Source of the DNA: Vermamoeba vermiformis
Lineage: Eukaryota; Tubulinea; Echinamoebida
Length of the DNA: 64,000 bases
Assembly (NCBI GenBank): GCA_045837725.1
Contig: JBEWZL010000300.1
Location: 434,001-498,000 of the forward strand
Direction: 5' to 3'
In this document: piece after piece, positions 34,071 to 46,475 of the stretch
Layout of the letters: each line of letters starts with the position of its first letter
How positions within the stretch are numbered: position 1 is the stretch's first letter
Notes under the pieces: generated by a model
What the model saw: only the letters and a program-made list of their open reading frames with translations
Told to the model about the DNA's origin: nothing
Databases searched by the model: none
Made by a program: the position numbers and the translations under genes

Positions 34071-37000
34071 ATGGACCAAACGAATCAAGGCGGGCATTTA
34101 ACACTTAATCATGTTATTGAGACCCGTAAGTGCAATACAAAAATTAAATTAATTATATACTGTAATAATCCGTGGCTTTTATGCACAGGTAATGACTCTA
34201 TGCTGAAAAAAATATTACGCCACGCAGATCCGTACAACGTTGTTTATATTGAAGTAGTTCGATATGGATCACTATTTTTGGATCGATTATTAAATGAAGG
34301 TAATTTAATTAGCGGAGATAAGGCTGTTAGGTCTGATCTATTTTCGTATTTTTTCGCCAAATTTCTTGCTTTCAATTACTAAATGTCCAATCATGGGCAT
34401 TATTAATCAAATTTCATATTTATTATTTAAGTAGCGGCAAGAATAATTCTTCTTTGTTCTTAGGCTGGATCAAGGGCGCGTTATTATTTCTGAAGCACTA
34501 CAACATCAACTTTGATTACCACATTAAATCGCGCTGTTTATTGCACAAAGCAGCTAGCGTCGTTCCAACCGATGAAGAAGAGGCTGCGGCATTGGGCAAA
34601 TGTATCAAAGTCATGTTGTCTAAAGGTACAAAAAAAACCACCTTAATGATTAATAGTCTAAATTAACAATAGTATAATCGATATATAATATATAGATAAT
34701 GAAATAGGATTTGGATTATTTAAGACTATGAGTAATTAATGTATATTTTTTTTAGGCTGGACAGTCGCAGACATAGATCCACAAGGTCACACAGCGTTAG
34801 TAATCTCATTCAAATCAAATAATGTCGTTGCATTTGCTGCTTTACTGGAAAAAGAGTCATTAGAGAACAACAAGTACGAGCATATCTTCATGTTGGATCA
34901 GATCTATAATTTTCGCCCAACTCGATGAATGAAACCATTATTAATACCATATATATTTAGGGAATTAGTAGAAAAATTAATAATACCGGTCATCATCAGT
35001 TTGAAAGATGACTACGCAACACATCTGAGCAGAAAATTATCGACGGCAAAATCAAAATCGAAAGAATCAGGTTTTATTACACTTTATAGAGGTATAGTAG
35101 TATTACCATATATAGTATATTTAATAATACGATTTTTAAGCCTACGAGAGTAAGCTGAGTATAGATCTGAAGAATCAAATTTTTTGGAGCGCAGTTACAC
35201 AAGGCAACAAAGATGTGCTGCAGTTTATGATCGAGCAATGTAATATAGACGTAGAGACTGGCGATGCAAATGAACGAACTGTCATTGAAGTCGCTGCCCA
35301 ATATGGTAATCGAAAAGAAATTTTTGCAAAGATTAATTTTCCGCTAACACTGGATCTAGGCCACGCAAATTGCGTATTGTACATATTCCAGAAGATACTA
35401 GAGCTCAACAGATCCATTAGCAAATATTCAATGTATAGCATAGTGCAACTGATGCTCAAATTTTGTCCGACCGAAAACGAAAAAGTTTTAACCTATCAAA
35501 AAGCCATTCAAGTCATTCTAAAAAACGTACAAGGTAAGTAATATATCTTTTAATGGTATGGAGATGTCTAACCTCATACGCCAACGTAGATCTAGTGACT
35601 TTAACGGATGCGCACGGAACCACCCTGTTACACATAGCTTGTGCTCACGCAAATTTTCCCGCCATTCAAGCACTATGCGCGAGCAAGGCTAGTTTTGCGA
35701 CTAAAGACAAGTACGTCAATAATAATTATGATGAGATAGTCCTATTTTTAACTCTCTACACAGAAATGGTGATAATCCGTTGCATATTTTATCAAGATTT
35801 ACGAACCCGAAAGTCATCGAGATATTCCGCTGGTTAGTGCTCAATAATCATTTGCACGGCGTTGTCAATGAGGTACGCATCGAAAACACGAACTGGATGT
35901 ACTAACGTTGGTTATAGAACATTAAGACCTCTGGTACTATGAGAAGCTCACAAATTTTGAGAATGATGCGCGGTAAGTATTTCCTAATAAGGAAATATCG
36001 TAAGTGTAACTGACGATTTGTACGAATAGAAATGAAAAGCAAATTGAATAACTGGGAACACGCGGATCTGCAACAACGATTCTGGCAGGGCGTGGTAGAT
36101 TATTTGACTATAAGCGATGCTCTTATATTGCAATACGTGAGCTCATTTTTCAAGTTGCTGATCCGGACTGACACCTGGAACAACATTATGAACAAAGTTG
36201 GTACTATGGTCTCAAAAGATCAACGTAAGTATATTATTACCATATTTGGTAATAACGAGTCCTAACAACTATTTTTAGATCTGTTACAAGACGCTAAGGA
36301 GGTTTTGACGAATGTTTTGAAATTTCGTAGTCAGCAAGTACTACGTGATAGGTATAATTTGAAAGCAATACCAGTAGTTACTACGCGGGCCATAGAAGCG
36401 GTATTAGTCACTTCGAATCAAAGGACGGGGATCAAATACGGCACTTATTTTTCGAAACTATTTGGTACTCCTACTACGAGCGAAATCGACGGTAAAATCT
36501 ACTCAACGTTTGTTGGTTATATGAACGGTGGAGAAATTCAGGGTATTAAGTTCAAATTGGTACGTAAATCGAAACGCATCCCGATCGGAAAACTGATCGG
36601 ATAAATTTAGACGGTAGTTCAGTACGACAAGGAGTTAAAATTATCGGATAAAAGGTAACATACATGAGGTATATATGTCTTAACATTCTATAGGCTGGTG
36701 GAAGATGCGCGGCTATTGCTTATAAATATGGATTGCTTTGAGATCCAGCCGCATTTTGAAACTTTTCGGCTTTTATGTCTACGAAGGCCATTCTTCCCTG
36801 TTACAACAGTAGTTTTGCACGGAAAGAAGCGGAAAGGAATGGAGACAGCGGTACGTTATTTTATCAATTTTATTATCGAATGAAATTACCTTATTTGGAA
36901 GCGGAGCGAGCGTTCGTACAAATTAGCGGAAATTAGTATTTTTCAATTAGCTTCCACTACAACCCAATAATGCAGACCATCGATCATACGTGTTATTCTT

Positions 37001-37225
37001 TATTGTACCTTTTAAGGTCAAAGCAACCGCTTCTCTAGTGTAGAGCGGATGCGATTTGTACCGACGCTGATCTGCACTATTTCGATGATCTAACGACTGT
37101 TTTTGCAGGAATTTGAGTTACTACCGCATATGTTGTGCTTTAAGACCTCACTACTAACATTTGAGAACATTTTTATGGCGATCTTGGCTGGTATAAAAGC
37201 GGATGTGAAAAGAGAAGCTAAGTAA
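34071..37225 (+). CDS. Large ankyrin-repeat protein
   Basis: About 15 exons. Ankyrin units are visible (GWTVADIDPQGHTALVISF; TDAHGTTLLHIACAHANFPA; KDKNGDNPLHILSRF). They are separated by longer helical stretches, then a C-terminal globular region (FGTPTTSEIDGKIYSTFVGY; EIQPHFETFRLLCLRRPFFP) that I cannot assign. No TM segment or signal peptide is seen. Likely cytosolic scaffold. Two introns carry CC-W6-GG palindromes (35983, 36240) and another site lies at 36889. Confidence 0.65.
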
Positions 37226-37398
37226 CGCGGTCTAACCACGATTTTCCTGTTATTTATGGCAATTTCATGTTAATATAAATATTTCGGAATTATTGCGTGA
37301 ATGTCACGGTTTATTTCGTTCAATGAAAAATAAGATTTTTTTGAATTAACAAGTATTTTCAATCAAACTGCACGAGGAGGAATAGCGCACGTATAAAT

Positions 37399-40300
37399 AT
37401 GAGCCAGTCATTCCTTCGATGGTTCTTGTTTGCTACGGGCATATTAATAGAAGTAGAAGTGGAGAAGAAAGCCCCAAAAGGGTTTTTAGATTCGACACTT
37501 TCATTCTTCGGCGTTAAAGATAATACGCAGAAAATCATAGTACACAAGGTCATGATAAACACGTCCTCTCCTGCATTATATATATTATTATTTATTTTTA
37601 CAATTTTTGTGATTTATTTGGTGATCAAGATCAGGCAATTTCGCTCTAGAAGAACCAAAGCCGATCCAAATCCAGCACCCGTTGTTAAGAGCGATAAAAG
37701 AAAGAGTTGGTTATTCAATAGAGCTCCAGTCATGCCAGAGAATCAAAACGATACGAAATCTGAATCTAAAGTGGTTCAAGTTCAACCGTCGAAAGCTGAC
37801 ATCATAAGTATGTTCTCCATATATATATACAGTATAGCTAATAATTAAATAAGATCGATTCAATCAGCAAAAAGCGACGACAGCTCCCAGATCAAAAGTG
37901 ACACTCGATGAGCTTTTGCGACGGGACAGCGGATCTGATTCAAGTTCGACTAGGCCGTTGAGTCCCAGAGATAAAGGTACATATTAAATATTAATACAGC
38001 GAATCAAATTTAAATTGTGCACCACAAATTTCAATCGATAAAATCTTCGCTTTGATTTTTAAAACTTGAAAGCTTTAAAATACTTACTTAGCCTCGATAA
38101 TATTATCTATGTTATTGATACGTATATTTATATATGCTTATTGGTTTTAAGACCTGATTTAAGATGTCAAATTGACGTTACTTTTAAAGGCAACGAAGCG
38201 GATCAAAAGGCGAAAGAACGAGAAAAAGAACTGCAAAGACAAAAAGAGAAAGAAAAAGAATTACAACGCGAAAAAGAACGCGCAGAACAACGAGAAAAAG
38301 AGTTGCAAAGACAAAACGAGAAAGAAAAAGAACAGCAAAGACAACGCGAGCTCCAAGAACAGCGCGAAAAAGAGCGCAAAGAGCAAAAAGAACGGGAAGT
38401 TCAACGCGCAAAAGAATTGCAAAAAGAAAAAGAACTGCAAAGAGAAAAAGAAAAAGAGGCGCAAAAAGAAAAAGAACGACAGCGCGAGCGTGAAAAAGAA
38501 TTGCAAAAAGAAAAAGAAAAAGAATTACAGCGACAAAAAGAGTTGCAAAGACAAGCTGAAAAAGACGCGAAGACGGCTGATAGTCCAAAAAAGGAAATTT
38601 GGGTGTCAAAAGAAGAATCGCAGGCCGTGTCAAATTCACGTCCGTTAATTGACTTTGCCAATGACACTAATGTCGATTCATTATTCCAAAAATTCATCGA
38701 CACTGATGACTTTATGACCTCGCTGCAGATCCACGAAAAAATCAAAACCAGTACGTATACCTTATTTATATCCCTTTCAATAATCTTCATATAATTTTAT
38801 TAATATCATGATATATAGTCCTTAAAATCGGTGACGGCGATGAATTCTACGAACAAATGAAGGCCCGAACAGCGCGCAATGTGCTCATTAGTCCTTTATT
38901 CAAATTATTGGACAAAAAGAAAGCCATAGTAAGACTATACTATTATTCACTTACTATGATATATTCTAATTCATAATGCGTTATTAGTCGGATTACAAGT
39001 TGAACAGTGTTCACAAGCCGAAAGTGCTAGTTATCGGTGCTGGTGTTGCGGGCCTAAGAACAGCAATCGAGTTCTGTCTGCTTGGCGCTACAGTAGGTCC
39101 CGCCTACTTACTATATTAGGCAATTTTACTCACTTGGTATACTTAGGTCACTGTCCTCGAGAAGCGAAAGTCGTTCACTAGACATAACTTGCTGCACATT
39201 TGGGACTCTACTATTAGCGACTTAACGGTACGCAACTCCTCATTTGTATTAACGCCCATACTGACTTGCCTTATATAGACATGCGGAATCAAATTCTTCT
39301 ATCCCAAGTTCTGCACGGGTGGCATTCATCACGTGTCCATTAAACGATTGCAATTATTGCTCACGAAGATAGCACTATTGTGCGGCACTAATATCGTGCC
39401 TGGCTTCTCATTTGCAGGCATTGAAGAGGACCCGCTCATTGACGATCCTATTTACGGACCCTTATGGACTGCAAAGGTAAGTTAGTCCGCTCACTGAAAA
39501 ACGAAATTTCATCGTACTAACGGCCAATTAGATCTCTGAGACTGAGCCCTTGTTGCCTAAATCAGTGGTGCAATGCAACGTGTTGATCGGCGCGGACGGT
39601 CAAAACTCGAATGTGGCCAAACTATTCAATTTTGAGCGCAAAGTATTCAAAGGCTCTGAAGCGATTGGTATCACCGCCAACTTCCTCAACAAACAATCCA
39701 AAGCTGAAATTTCACTCAACGAATTCGGTCTCATGTCGGTCTACAACAAACCAGTGCGTGCAGGAAATGACATTTTTTTTTCCATTACTAACGTTTATTT
39801 TGCAGTTTTTCAACGAATTGAAAGACAAATACGACATTGATCTCGAGAACTTGGTGTATTACCGCGGTGAGACCCACTACTTTGTGATGACCGCCAAGCG
39901 TGACAGTCTATTGAAACGAGGTGTCATTAAGGTACAGTATTCACAATGCCAAGCATAGTCTGTTTTATTAATATTGATATCGCAGTCTAATACTGGAGAT
40001 ATTATGAACCCCGCGAACATTAACTACGACAAACTTAAAGAATATGTTAGAGTAAGTCACGCTAGTTTTTAACGCAAAAAAAATTGACACGTGTCAGATT
40101 GTTGCTTCGCACGTCAAGCTTCCCGATGACTTGCCTTTTATAGCCAATCACAAGTAAGTAGTATGTTCAGCTTGTCGAGTAGTACTTACCATATTAATAG
40201 GGGCGAACATGACGTTCAAATCTTTGACTTTTCATCGCGCCAAGAGAGCACTGAACCGTTCAAGTGGCTCAAGAACAAAGAGACCGGTCACGAACTGCCC

Positions 40301-40673
40301 GTCGCACTGGTTGGCGACGCACTTGTAGAACCTTTTTGGCCTCTAGGCACTGGTGCTAATCGAGCCGTATTATCATCTCTTGATACTACTTGGGCTATGA
40401 AAATATTTTTTGAGGTACGGTAACCGTCACCGGATCCAGCAAGTTTGATTAACTTTTTATTTGCAGAGTGGCAGGAAACAAACACAAACTCTACGTGATC
40501 ATCACAAGTACTTCAGGTACTATCATAATATAGTGGTGTTATTGTTCTCGTTATTAACTGTATTGTAATTCAGATTGCTTTTGAGCTCTAGTCCGAGTGA
40601 TTTGGCCCCGACTTTCAACAAGCACACGATCAATCCTGAAACACGCTACAAGAAGATTAGAGACAAATTTTAG
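37399..40673 (+). CDS. Membrane-anchored MICAL-type flavin monooxygenase
   Basis: The N-terminal 100 residues include a TM helix ([20 protein letters not shown]). A linker follows, then about 125 residues of Glu/Lys/Arg/Gln repeats (38200-38570), compatible with a single alpha helix or coiled coil. The catalytic domain has the FAD dinucleotide fold [17 protein letters not shown], the second FAD motif [15 protein letters not shown], and the MICAL-specific [23 protein letters not shown] enzymes oxidise actin methionines and depolymerise F-actin using NADPH. Classical MICALs have the monooxygenase first, then CH and LIM domains. Here the order is TM, charged helix, monooxygenase, with no CH or LIM domain. 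About 14 exons. An intron carries TGACACGTGTCA at 40085. Confidence 0.85.
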
Positions 40674-40909
40674 TGCTTAAAGCACGTCATGTACAGTGCC
40701 CTTTGTTTGGCAAATAAAAACCAAACAGGACTTTTTTGTTGAAGCCAAGAATCATAGGATTATTCGCTGTTTGAGGCCAGGATGACGAACAAAAACTTTG
40801 GCAAGAGCAAGAAAATGACACTGAATTTGTCATATTTCTGCAAGCCAAAGTGAATAAGTTGACAGCTTACTTGATGGATTAACGAAACCTCGATCTGATC
40901 AGAAAACTG

Positions 40910-41829
40910 CTACTTGAAGCCTCGCTGTTGTTGCACAAAGAGTTGCTCGCGATGCGAGAGTTCAAATCGTGCTATGGCCTGTAATAACTCTTCTTTGTCT
41001 TCGTGCCACAGAATTGAACTGATCGTCCATTGCGTGATCACACGAGTACCTTTGCGCATCATATGCCACTTTGAATATAACATTAGAGCTGTCATTTATA
41101 TAATACCAACTTACGGTCGGCAAGTCCTCTCGTAATTCAAACTTTTCGACTTCGTACAAGTTCGTGGGCTCACGTGGTTGAATTGCCAAATTAGGCAAGA
41201 CGAAGTTTAAATTTAAGTTTGTAGCTGTTGGAAACCAATCAGATTCGATTTTAATATTATTAAGACGTTCTGTTGGTCTATAATGGTCCTTTTGAGGGTC
41301 TATGCATTCGAGATACGGATCTGCACAAGTTGAAAGTTGATCTGCCAATGATTTCAGTGTCTTTTGACCAAAATTCTTGGCTGTTAATTCTTCTGGTAAT
41401 ATTTTGCTTTGTATTATTGATTTGATCTTAATTATAGGCTCTTTATTGTTTTGGATCTGCTTCAGAGCGACGGATGCGAATAATGCCAGAGCATTCTTCC
41501 ATTTGAACGTAAATGTCTCATCATCAAAACAACTATCCTCAATATCATTATTAAATTGCTTTGGCATCAATGTTACTTTAATCTTCTTCGATCTATTTGA
41601 TCTCGTTCGTGAAAGCTGGCAAAAAAATTTAGGAAAATTTATAAATTGATTTCTATATCAAAATTGATATCGAAAGGATGTATTTTAATTTATTAATGCT
41701 CGGGCATAATTATAAAATCTTTCTGTGGCGGGTCAGAATTCGTCTAAAAATTCAAATACGATTTTTTACCTTAGGAGAGTGCTCCTCAAGAGATAATGTG
41801 GTTAAATAAATATCCTCTGCAATATCCAT
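40910..41829 (-). CDS. Protein of unknown function
   Basis: Three exons joined from the ATG at 41827-41829 (MDIAEDIYLTTLSLEEHSPK), through LSRTRSNRSKK and a large exon (WKNALALFASVALKQIQNN), to a C-terminal exon ending VQQQRGFK. About 255 residues, basic near the N-terminus, with a helical middle and no TM segment. The C-terminal part (RVITQWTISSILWHEDKEEL) could be a small folded module. I do not recognise it. The start is 74 bases from the divergent SET gene, which hints at a shared promoter. Confidence 0.6.
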
Positions 41830-41903
41830 TTTATTTGTGGTATATTGTTCAGATTTTGCTTAATTAATTAGGCGCCAAAAATTGAGGCATTTATTCCCAC
41901 ACC

Positions 41904-42518
41904 ATGACAGATACAACACAAGCCCAAAATCCATTTTATTATATAAATAAATTTCGGAATACGAGCCTTGTATATATTACAAAGAATGAATGGCTCGTAC
42001 CTATATTCGCAAATTGGGAAAATATCCTCGAAGTTAATCCAACCAAGATGCAGGAGAACTTCCGCGTTGCACCAACTCTAGAACCATATAAAGGCATTGG
42101 ATTAATGGCTGTATCACATATAAAAGCTGGAACATGGATTGGAGAATATTGTGGCGAGATCGCGACGCACGAATATTTTAAGGAAAATAATTATCCTTCA
42201 ACGTACAATTTCGAACTTGACCATGGCTACTTTTTATCAGCACATAAGAAAGGAAGCATAATGCGATTTGCAAATCATTCTTGCGACCCAAATACAGCGT
42301 GCGATCTCTATTCATGGGATTCAGATTTTCATCTCGTGTTTATAGCCAATAGAGACGTACAAGCAGGGGAATATATTCATATAGATTATGGATTTGGCTC
42401 GCACGATAAAGAAAACTTCGATGGCTCCGAGATTTGTAGATGTGGCGCTGAAAACTGCTTTGACAGACAAAAGTTCCTGCAATGGCTCGCTGAATCTAAT
42501 CACACGAATAATATATAG
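41904..42518 (+). CDS. SET-domain protein methyltransferase
   Basis: A single exon of 204 codons. SET signatures: GLMAVSHIKAGTWIGEYCGE (SET-N), MRFANHSCDPNTACDLYSWD (NHS motif with pseudoknot), GEYIHIDYGF (catalytic Tyr), and a post-SET-like CRCGAENC zinc cluster. SET enzymes methylate lysines with S-adenosylmethionine. The protein is small, with a short pre-SET part and no other domain, so the target could be histone or non-histone. The lack of introns in an intron-rich region is notable and could reflect retrocopying or recent acquisition. Confidence 0.88.
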   Translation: MTDTTQAQNPFYYINKFRNTSLVYITKNEWLVPIFANWENILEVNPTKMQENFRVAPTLEPYKGIGLMAVSHIKAGTWIGEYCGEIATHEYFKENNYPSTYNFELDHGYFLSAHKKGSIMRFANHSCDPNTACDLYSWDSDFHLVFIANRDVQAGEYIHIDYGFGSHDKENFDGSEICRCGAENCFDRQKFLQWLAESNHTNNI

Positions 42519-42669
42519 AGGTATTATTTATTAAACATCCCTTTACCTTCCTTGCTAATATTTTTTAAAGTCATGACGAAATGGATGTACTTCAAATTTT
42601 GCGGATTTGTTCATATTTACAACATATATGTACAAGCAACCATATCTACATTAAGAAAAGCTTCACGGC

Positions 42670-44433
42670 CTATCGGATTATGCTCTTCTTGCTGACGGAT
42701 TTGATCACACCAACAGCCACTGTCCGTTGCAAGTCACGCACCACAATTCGACCAGCGGAGCAAATTCAGTGAACGGCTCAACGACCATGGGCTTGCTCGG
42801 CTCTAAACGGACCAATGCCCAGTCACCTTTCTGCAACGCATTGACATTTGGCGCAGACTCGACTACTTCGCCCGTGCGCGTGTCGTACTTGGCCAGCAAT
42901 TCAGTGAATTTGCATGTCACGTGACTCGAGTGACATTCGACCAATGGCGCGTAACCTTCGTGGATCTCACCTGGATGGTCCAAAACGACTAAATTAAACA
43001 ACTCATTAGTTTCATATAATACCGCGTACCTATATTTATATATATGTATTATAAGACTTACTAATTTGAGCGACAAAGTCAATGGCTTCAGAGGGAGGCT
43101 CGTTGTAGGTGTGACCGAAGACACATCCACGATGCATATCTTTCTTTGCAATTCCGCGGACGTTAACGCCGATGGTGTCACCGGGAATAGCTTCAACGAT
43201 GGTATTATGGAACTGTTCGATCCCTTTGACGTCACCAGTCACATTGCCAGGGACCACAGTGATTTTATCCCGCACTGTGAGCACACCTGTCTCGACACGA
43301 CACGCGGCTACAGTGCCAATGCCACCAATCCTGTACACGTCTTCAACACTCACGCGCAACGGAAGGTCTTTGAGATTGAGTTCTTTCAAGCTGTCAAGGG
43401 CTTCTATCAACGTAGGCCCGTTGTACCACGGAAAGTTGTCTGACTTTTTTGTCACATTCGCGCCTGTCAAGCCACTGACTGGCACAAAAGTAATCATCTC
43501 AGCCGCGTACCTAAAAATAGCACTGTAAGTACTTGACAACAAAAACAAAAATATGACACCTGTCACTGATATTTTTCACGTGTCACTGAACGCCAACGAT
43601 AATAATTATCAAAATATAATGTCACGATCAATATTGATGTTATAAATCCAATGGACAGTTGACACGTGTCACCAAAAACATGTTTTTGAACGGATCTTGC
43701 ATGCCACCAAAACTTACCCGACGTTGCTTAAGTAGGCAGAAATCTCATGCCGTATCTCTTCGTACCGCTCTTGGCCGTAGTTAGCCGTGTCCGAGTCCAT
43801 CTTATTGACCAACACGACCACTTGTCTGACGCCCAGAGTGTACGCCACCAACGCGTGTTCAAAAAATGTCTGGCCTTGCTCGGTGGTACCAGTCTCGAAC
43901 TCGCCCTTTGCAGCAGACACTACCAGCATTGCAACATCGGCTTGAAAAGTGCCTGCGATCATGTTCTTGATGGCGTCACTGTCGTCGATGATGATGAAAG
44001 AGCACTTGGACGAGTAAAATTTGTGCAGCGGAATGGTGTCGATAACTGCTCTACCGTGCTCACGATCAGGCTTGAGCTTGTCCATAACAAACGTGTATAA
44101 CGAAGATAATTTGTTCTGACGACGAGCTTCCTCTTCGAGTTCTATGAATTATTTAAAAGTTAGACAGTGTCATCCTACTATTTTAAATATATTTATAAAT
44201 TAAGGCGTTAGTTTTACAACATTACGGCCGTCATACATAGCGAAAATAATTTGTTGTATTTAAAAAAATAATTATTAAATTAAAAATCGGATCCGATTTT
44301 TTGACTTGCCAAATACACGCTCAGGTATTCCGCCGCACTTTATCAGCAAATGGCCGGCAATTGTTGATTTGCCTGCATTGCTATGTCCAAAGACGACAAT
44401 ATTCCAGTGAGGTTTATTATAAGGATACGCCAT
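42670..44433 (-). CDS. eEF1A-like protein with degenerate GTPase motifs
   Basis: The start at 44431-44433 gives [20 protein letters not shown], equivalent to the eEF1A P-loop GHVDSGKST. Four exons follow the eEF1A order. NKMD (G4) is kept, but the switch I threonine is lost (REHGRAVID instead of REHGITIDI). The DAPGH motif is replaced and shortened to [11 protein letters not shown], removing the catalytic His. Domains 2 and 3 are well preserved ([40 protein letters not shown]). At about 42764 the frame slips: one missing G would restore [19 protein letters not shown] and a TAG at 42670; as given, the frame ends at TGA 42705. Not the main elongation factor; probably a pseudo-GTPase paralogue or a decaying copy. 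The 200-base intron holds TGACACGTGTCA at 43660. Confidence 0.75.
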
Positions 44434-44889
44434 GGAGCTTATTTGCTCAAATATACCTTATCTACCTTTAAATGATGCTCATCATGATCGTAACTATTTA
44501 ACTGAAGACAAATTCTGCCGTATTTCTTGCGAATCATTCGAAAGCGGGAGGATCGTCTGAAATTTCTTTAGAGCGCGCTGTACTGGCACCACCATCGGAC
44601 TTAAACGCTAGACACCATTCCATTCCATCAATTGCGCTCACAATATCTCGTGTTGTTGCGGGTTGCAAGCAGAAAATTAATGTCTTAAATTGTGGCAGCT
44701 TGAACAACGTTAAATCTGACAACCAATAGCGTCATGTCTATGATATTGGGTGGATAATATTTAATTCCTACTAATTTTCGGGCAGGCAATTGAAGCACGT
44801 GGTTGATCGAGCTTCAACTCCGAGTTTTTTGTCTGAATTTTCTTTCAGCAAGGTCCAACCTCTGAATTTATTACACACATCAATAGCAC
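44434..44889 (-). other. Intergenic region with weak minus-strand gene candidate
   Basis: Two minus-strand frames, 44771-44977 (Cys-rich: KCASCAIDVCNKF, TTCFNCLPEN) and 44534-44722 (LPQFKTLIFCLQPATTRDIV), can be joined by a GTAGG...CAG intron. The result is a small Cys-pair protein, but it lacks an ATG and its 5' part would overlap the next gene antisense. Weak; may be a relic. Confidence 0.25.
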
Positions 44890-45993
44890 ATGAAGCACAC
44901 TTCGTTGCCTTATAAATATTTAGGCCGCTACGTCTCGCAGTTGCCACGGCTATCGATCCAGATAGTTGGCGTCGCAATTGTTCAACTTACAATATATGCT
45001 CTCGTATTCTTTTACTGCCCAAGAATACCACAAAATAATATAGCGGTGCACTTGCATGCCAAAGCTCATTCATTGTGGAGCGTGTCAAACATTTTGGATC
45101 TGATCTCAAATATTCCTTTATTTTTGGTGGCCGGAGCAGGTAAGACGACAAATTTACTCATACTAAATACAATGATTATATTAAATAATTTATTACAATA
45201 TTACGACGAATTTAATAAAATACAAAGATTGACAGATCGACTCTAACCAATTCATTTCATTCAATTCAGGCATTTTATTAACGAGATCGAATATAAATGC
45301 ATTCCACTCGAAAGTAGAACAAACTGTATGGATAAATATGTTCCTTTTCGTGGGCATGCTTGCCTTCAGCTCGATGGCGTTCGTGATCTCGCCAGACAAC
45401 CTGCATTTATTAATCGTACGCGGAAGTTTTATCGGAGCATCGAAGTGTGTAAGTAATAAATCCGATTATACTCAATCTAGATGGTATAAATTAAATTTAA
45501 CCTGATGAAAATTCGTTTATTTTGGATCGCCGTTAATTCAATTTCTTATCCTTATATTAATAATGCTCTGATATCATAGGCATTTGGCTTGGTCACGTAT
45601 CAATATTTAGGCTACGAACTCGTTTCAATTACATCACTTCCGATCATCCTCGAAGGGATGTCGAGTGTGCTCTACGCGTATTTTTTCAATGATTTGCGCT
45701 GGTTCTTAGCCGTACAAATCGTGTCAGTAGTGCTGCATTTAATTTTTACAATGGCAATGCCGGCTCTATATTCCAAATCAGAATGGCTGGCCGTCAGTTT
45801 GGCTTGTCATATCGCGGCGAGATCCGCTCAACTTTGCGACCAGTTTATTCATCAAAGTACTGATGGCTATATTACCGGCAATACCATGGCTAGTTTATTA
45901 ATGGCTAGTCAATTTTATTGCCTTTACGCTTGGCTGAGCACCAGATCCATCACGCGACAAATGACGCGAGCAGAGAATATTAGAACCAGATAA
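44890..45993 (+). CDS. CREST-superfamily-like multi-pass membrane protein
   Basis: Three exons encode about 6-7 TM helices. Family phrases: CPRIPQNNIAVHLHA, SVSNILDLISNIPLFLVAG, NMFLFVGMLAFSSMAFVISPD, SITSLPIILEGMSSVL. The PRIPQ...SNIPFLLVG...PD pattern fits bacterial and eukaryotic membrane proteins grouped with alkaline ceramidases and PAQR receptors (CREST), which are mostly metal-dependent hydrolases. The expected H and S/D residues are only partly visible, and the usual YH before PDN appears as FVISPD, so catalysis is uncertain. Confidence 0.6.
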
Positions 45994-46151
45994 GAAATCA
46001 TTATTGTAATGTAATATTGTAGTTATTATTTGTTTTATATAACCCTATTGTAATTTGAAAAGCCACTTTATTCTAATTGAAAGTTGGTTTTGTAAATAGA
46101 ACATAAAGAATTTCTTTTTTTCTCATAGAATAGATAATAATATAATAATAT

Positions 46152-46370
46152 TTATGCGTATTTAGCCTCGCCTTTGTTACTCGATGCGGAATGTCCTTCG
46201 CTGTACTGGAGCTCATCTTGCTCGGTGAACGAATGGTGGATCATTGGCGGCTCCGAGAACTGCATTGTTCGTACCTTTAGGAGCAGGGACATAACCACCT
46301 TCACCTTGAACAGGTTCCACGAGAATAGCAGCAGTTTCGGAAGGAGCGGTTTGCATCTTGAGTAAGTTCC
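46152..46370 (-). pseudogene. Fragment of a class III aminotransferase
   Basis: On the minus strand between about 46370 and 46290 one reads APSETAAILVEPVQGEGGYV then PAPKG, the conserved phrase before the PLP-binding region of acetylornithine/GABA/AGXT2-type aminotransferases. The sequence after a GTACG site does not continue the family. No rest of the gene is seen. It looks like an exon-sized relic. Confidence 0.5.
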
Positions 46371-46475
46371 CGATTCAATTGCTTTAGTCGTGGTCCGCTC
46401 AATTAAGCTGCAAGTATCGATGGATCCTGAATCGATACTACATTCACATCGTATTGGATAAAATAGATCCTTTCT

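Noticed and set aside
38200-38570. Tandem DNA satellite or CRISPR-like array
   Set aside because: The repetition is a coding E/K/Q repeat in frame; there are no fixed repeats with unique spacers. No CRISPR array was seen anywhere.
38172-38648. Overlapping lysine-rich and phenylalanine-rich frames
   Set aside because: They are other-frame readings of the charged repeat in the MICAL-like gene.
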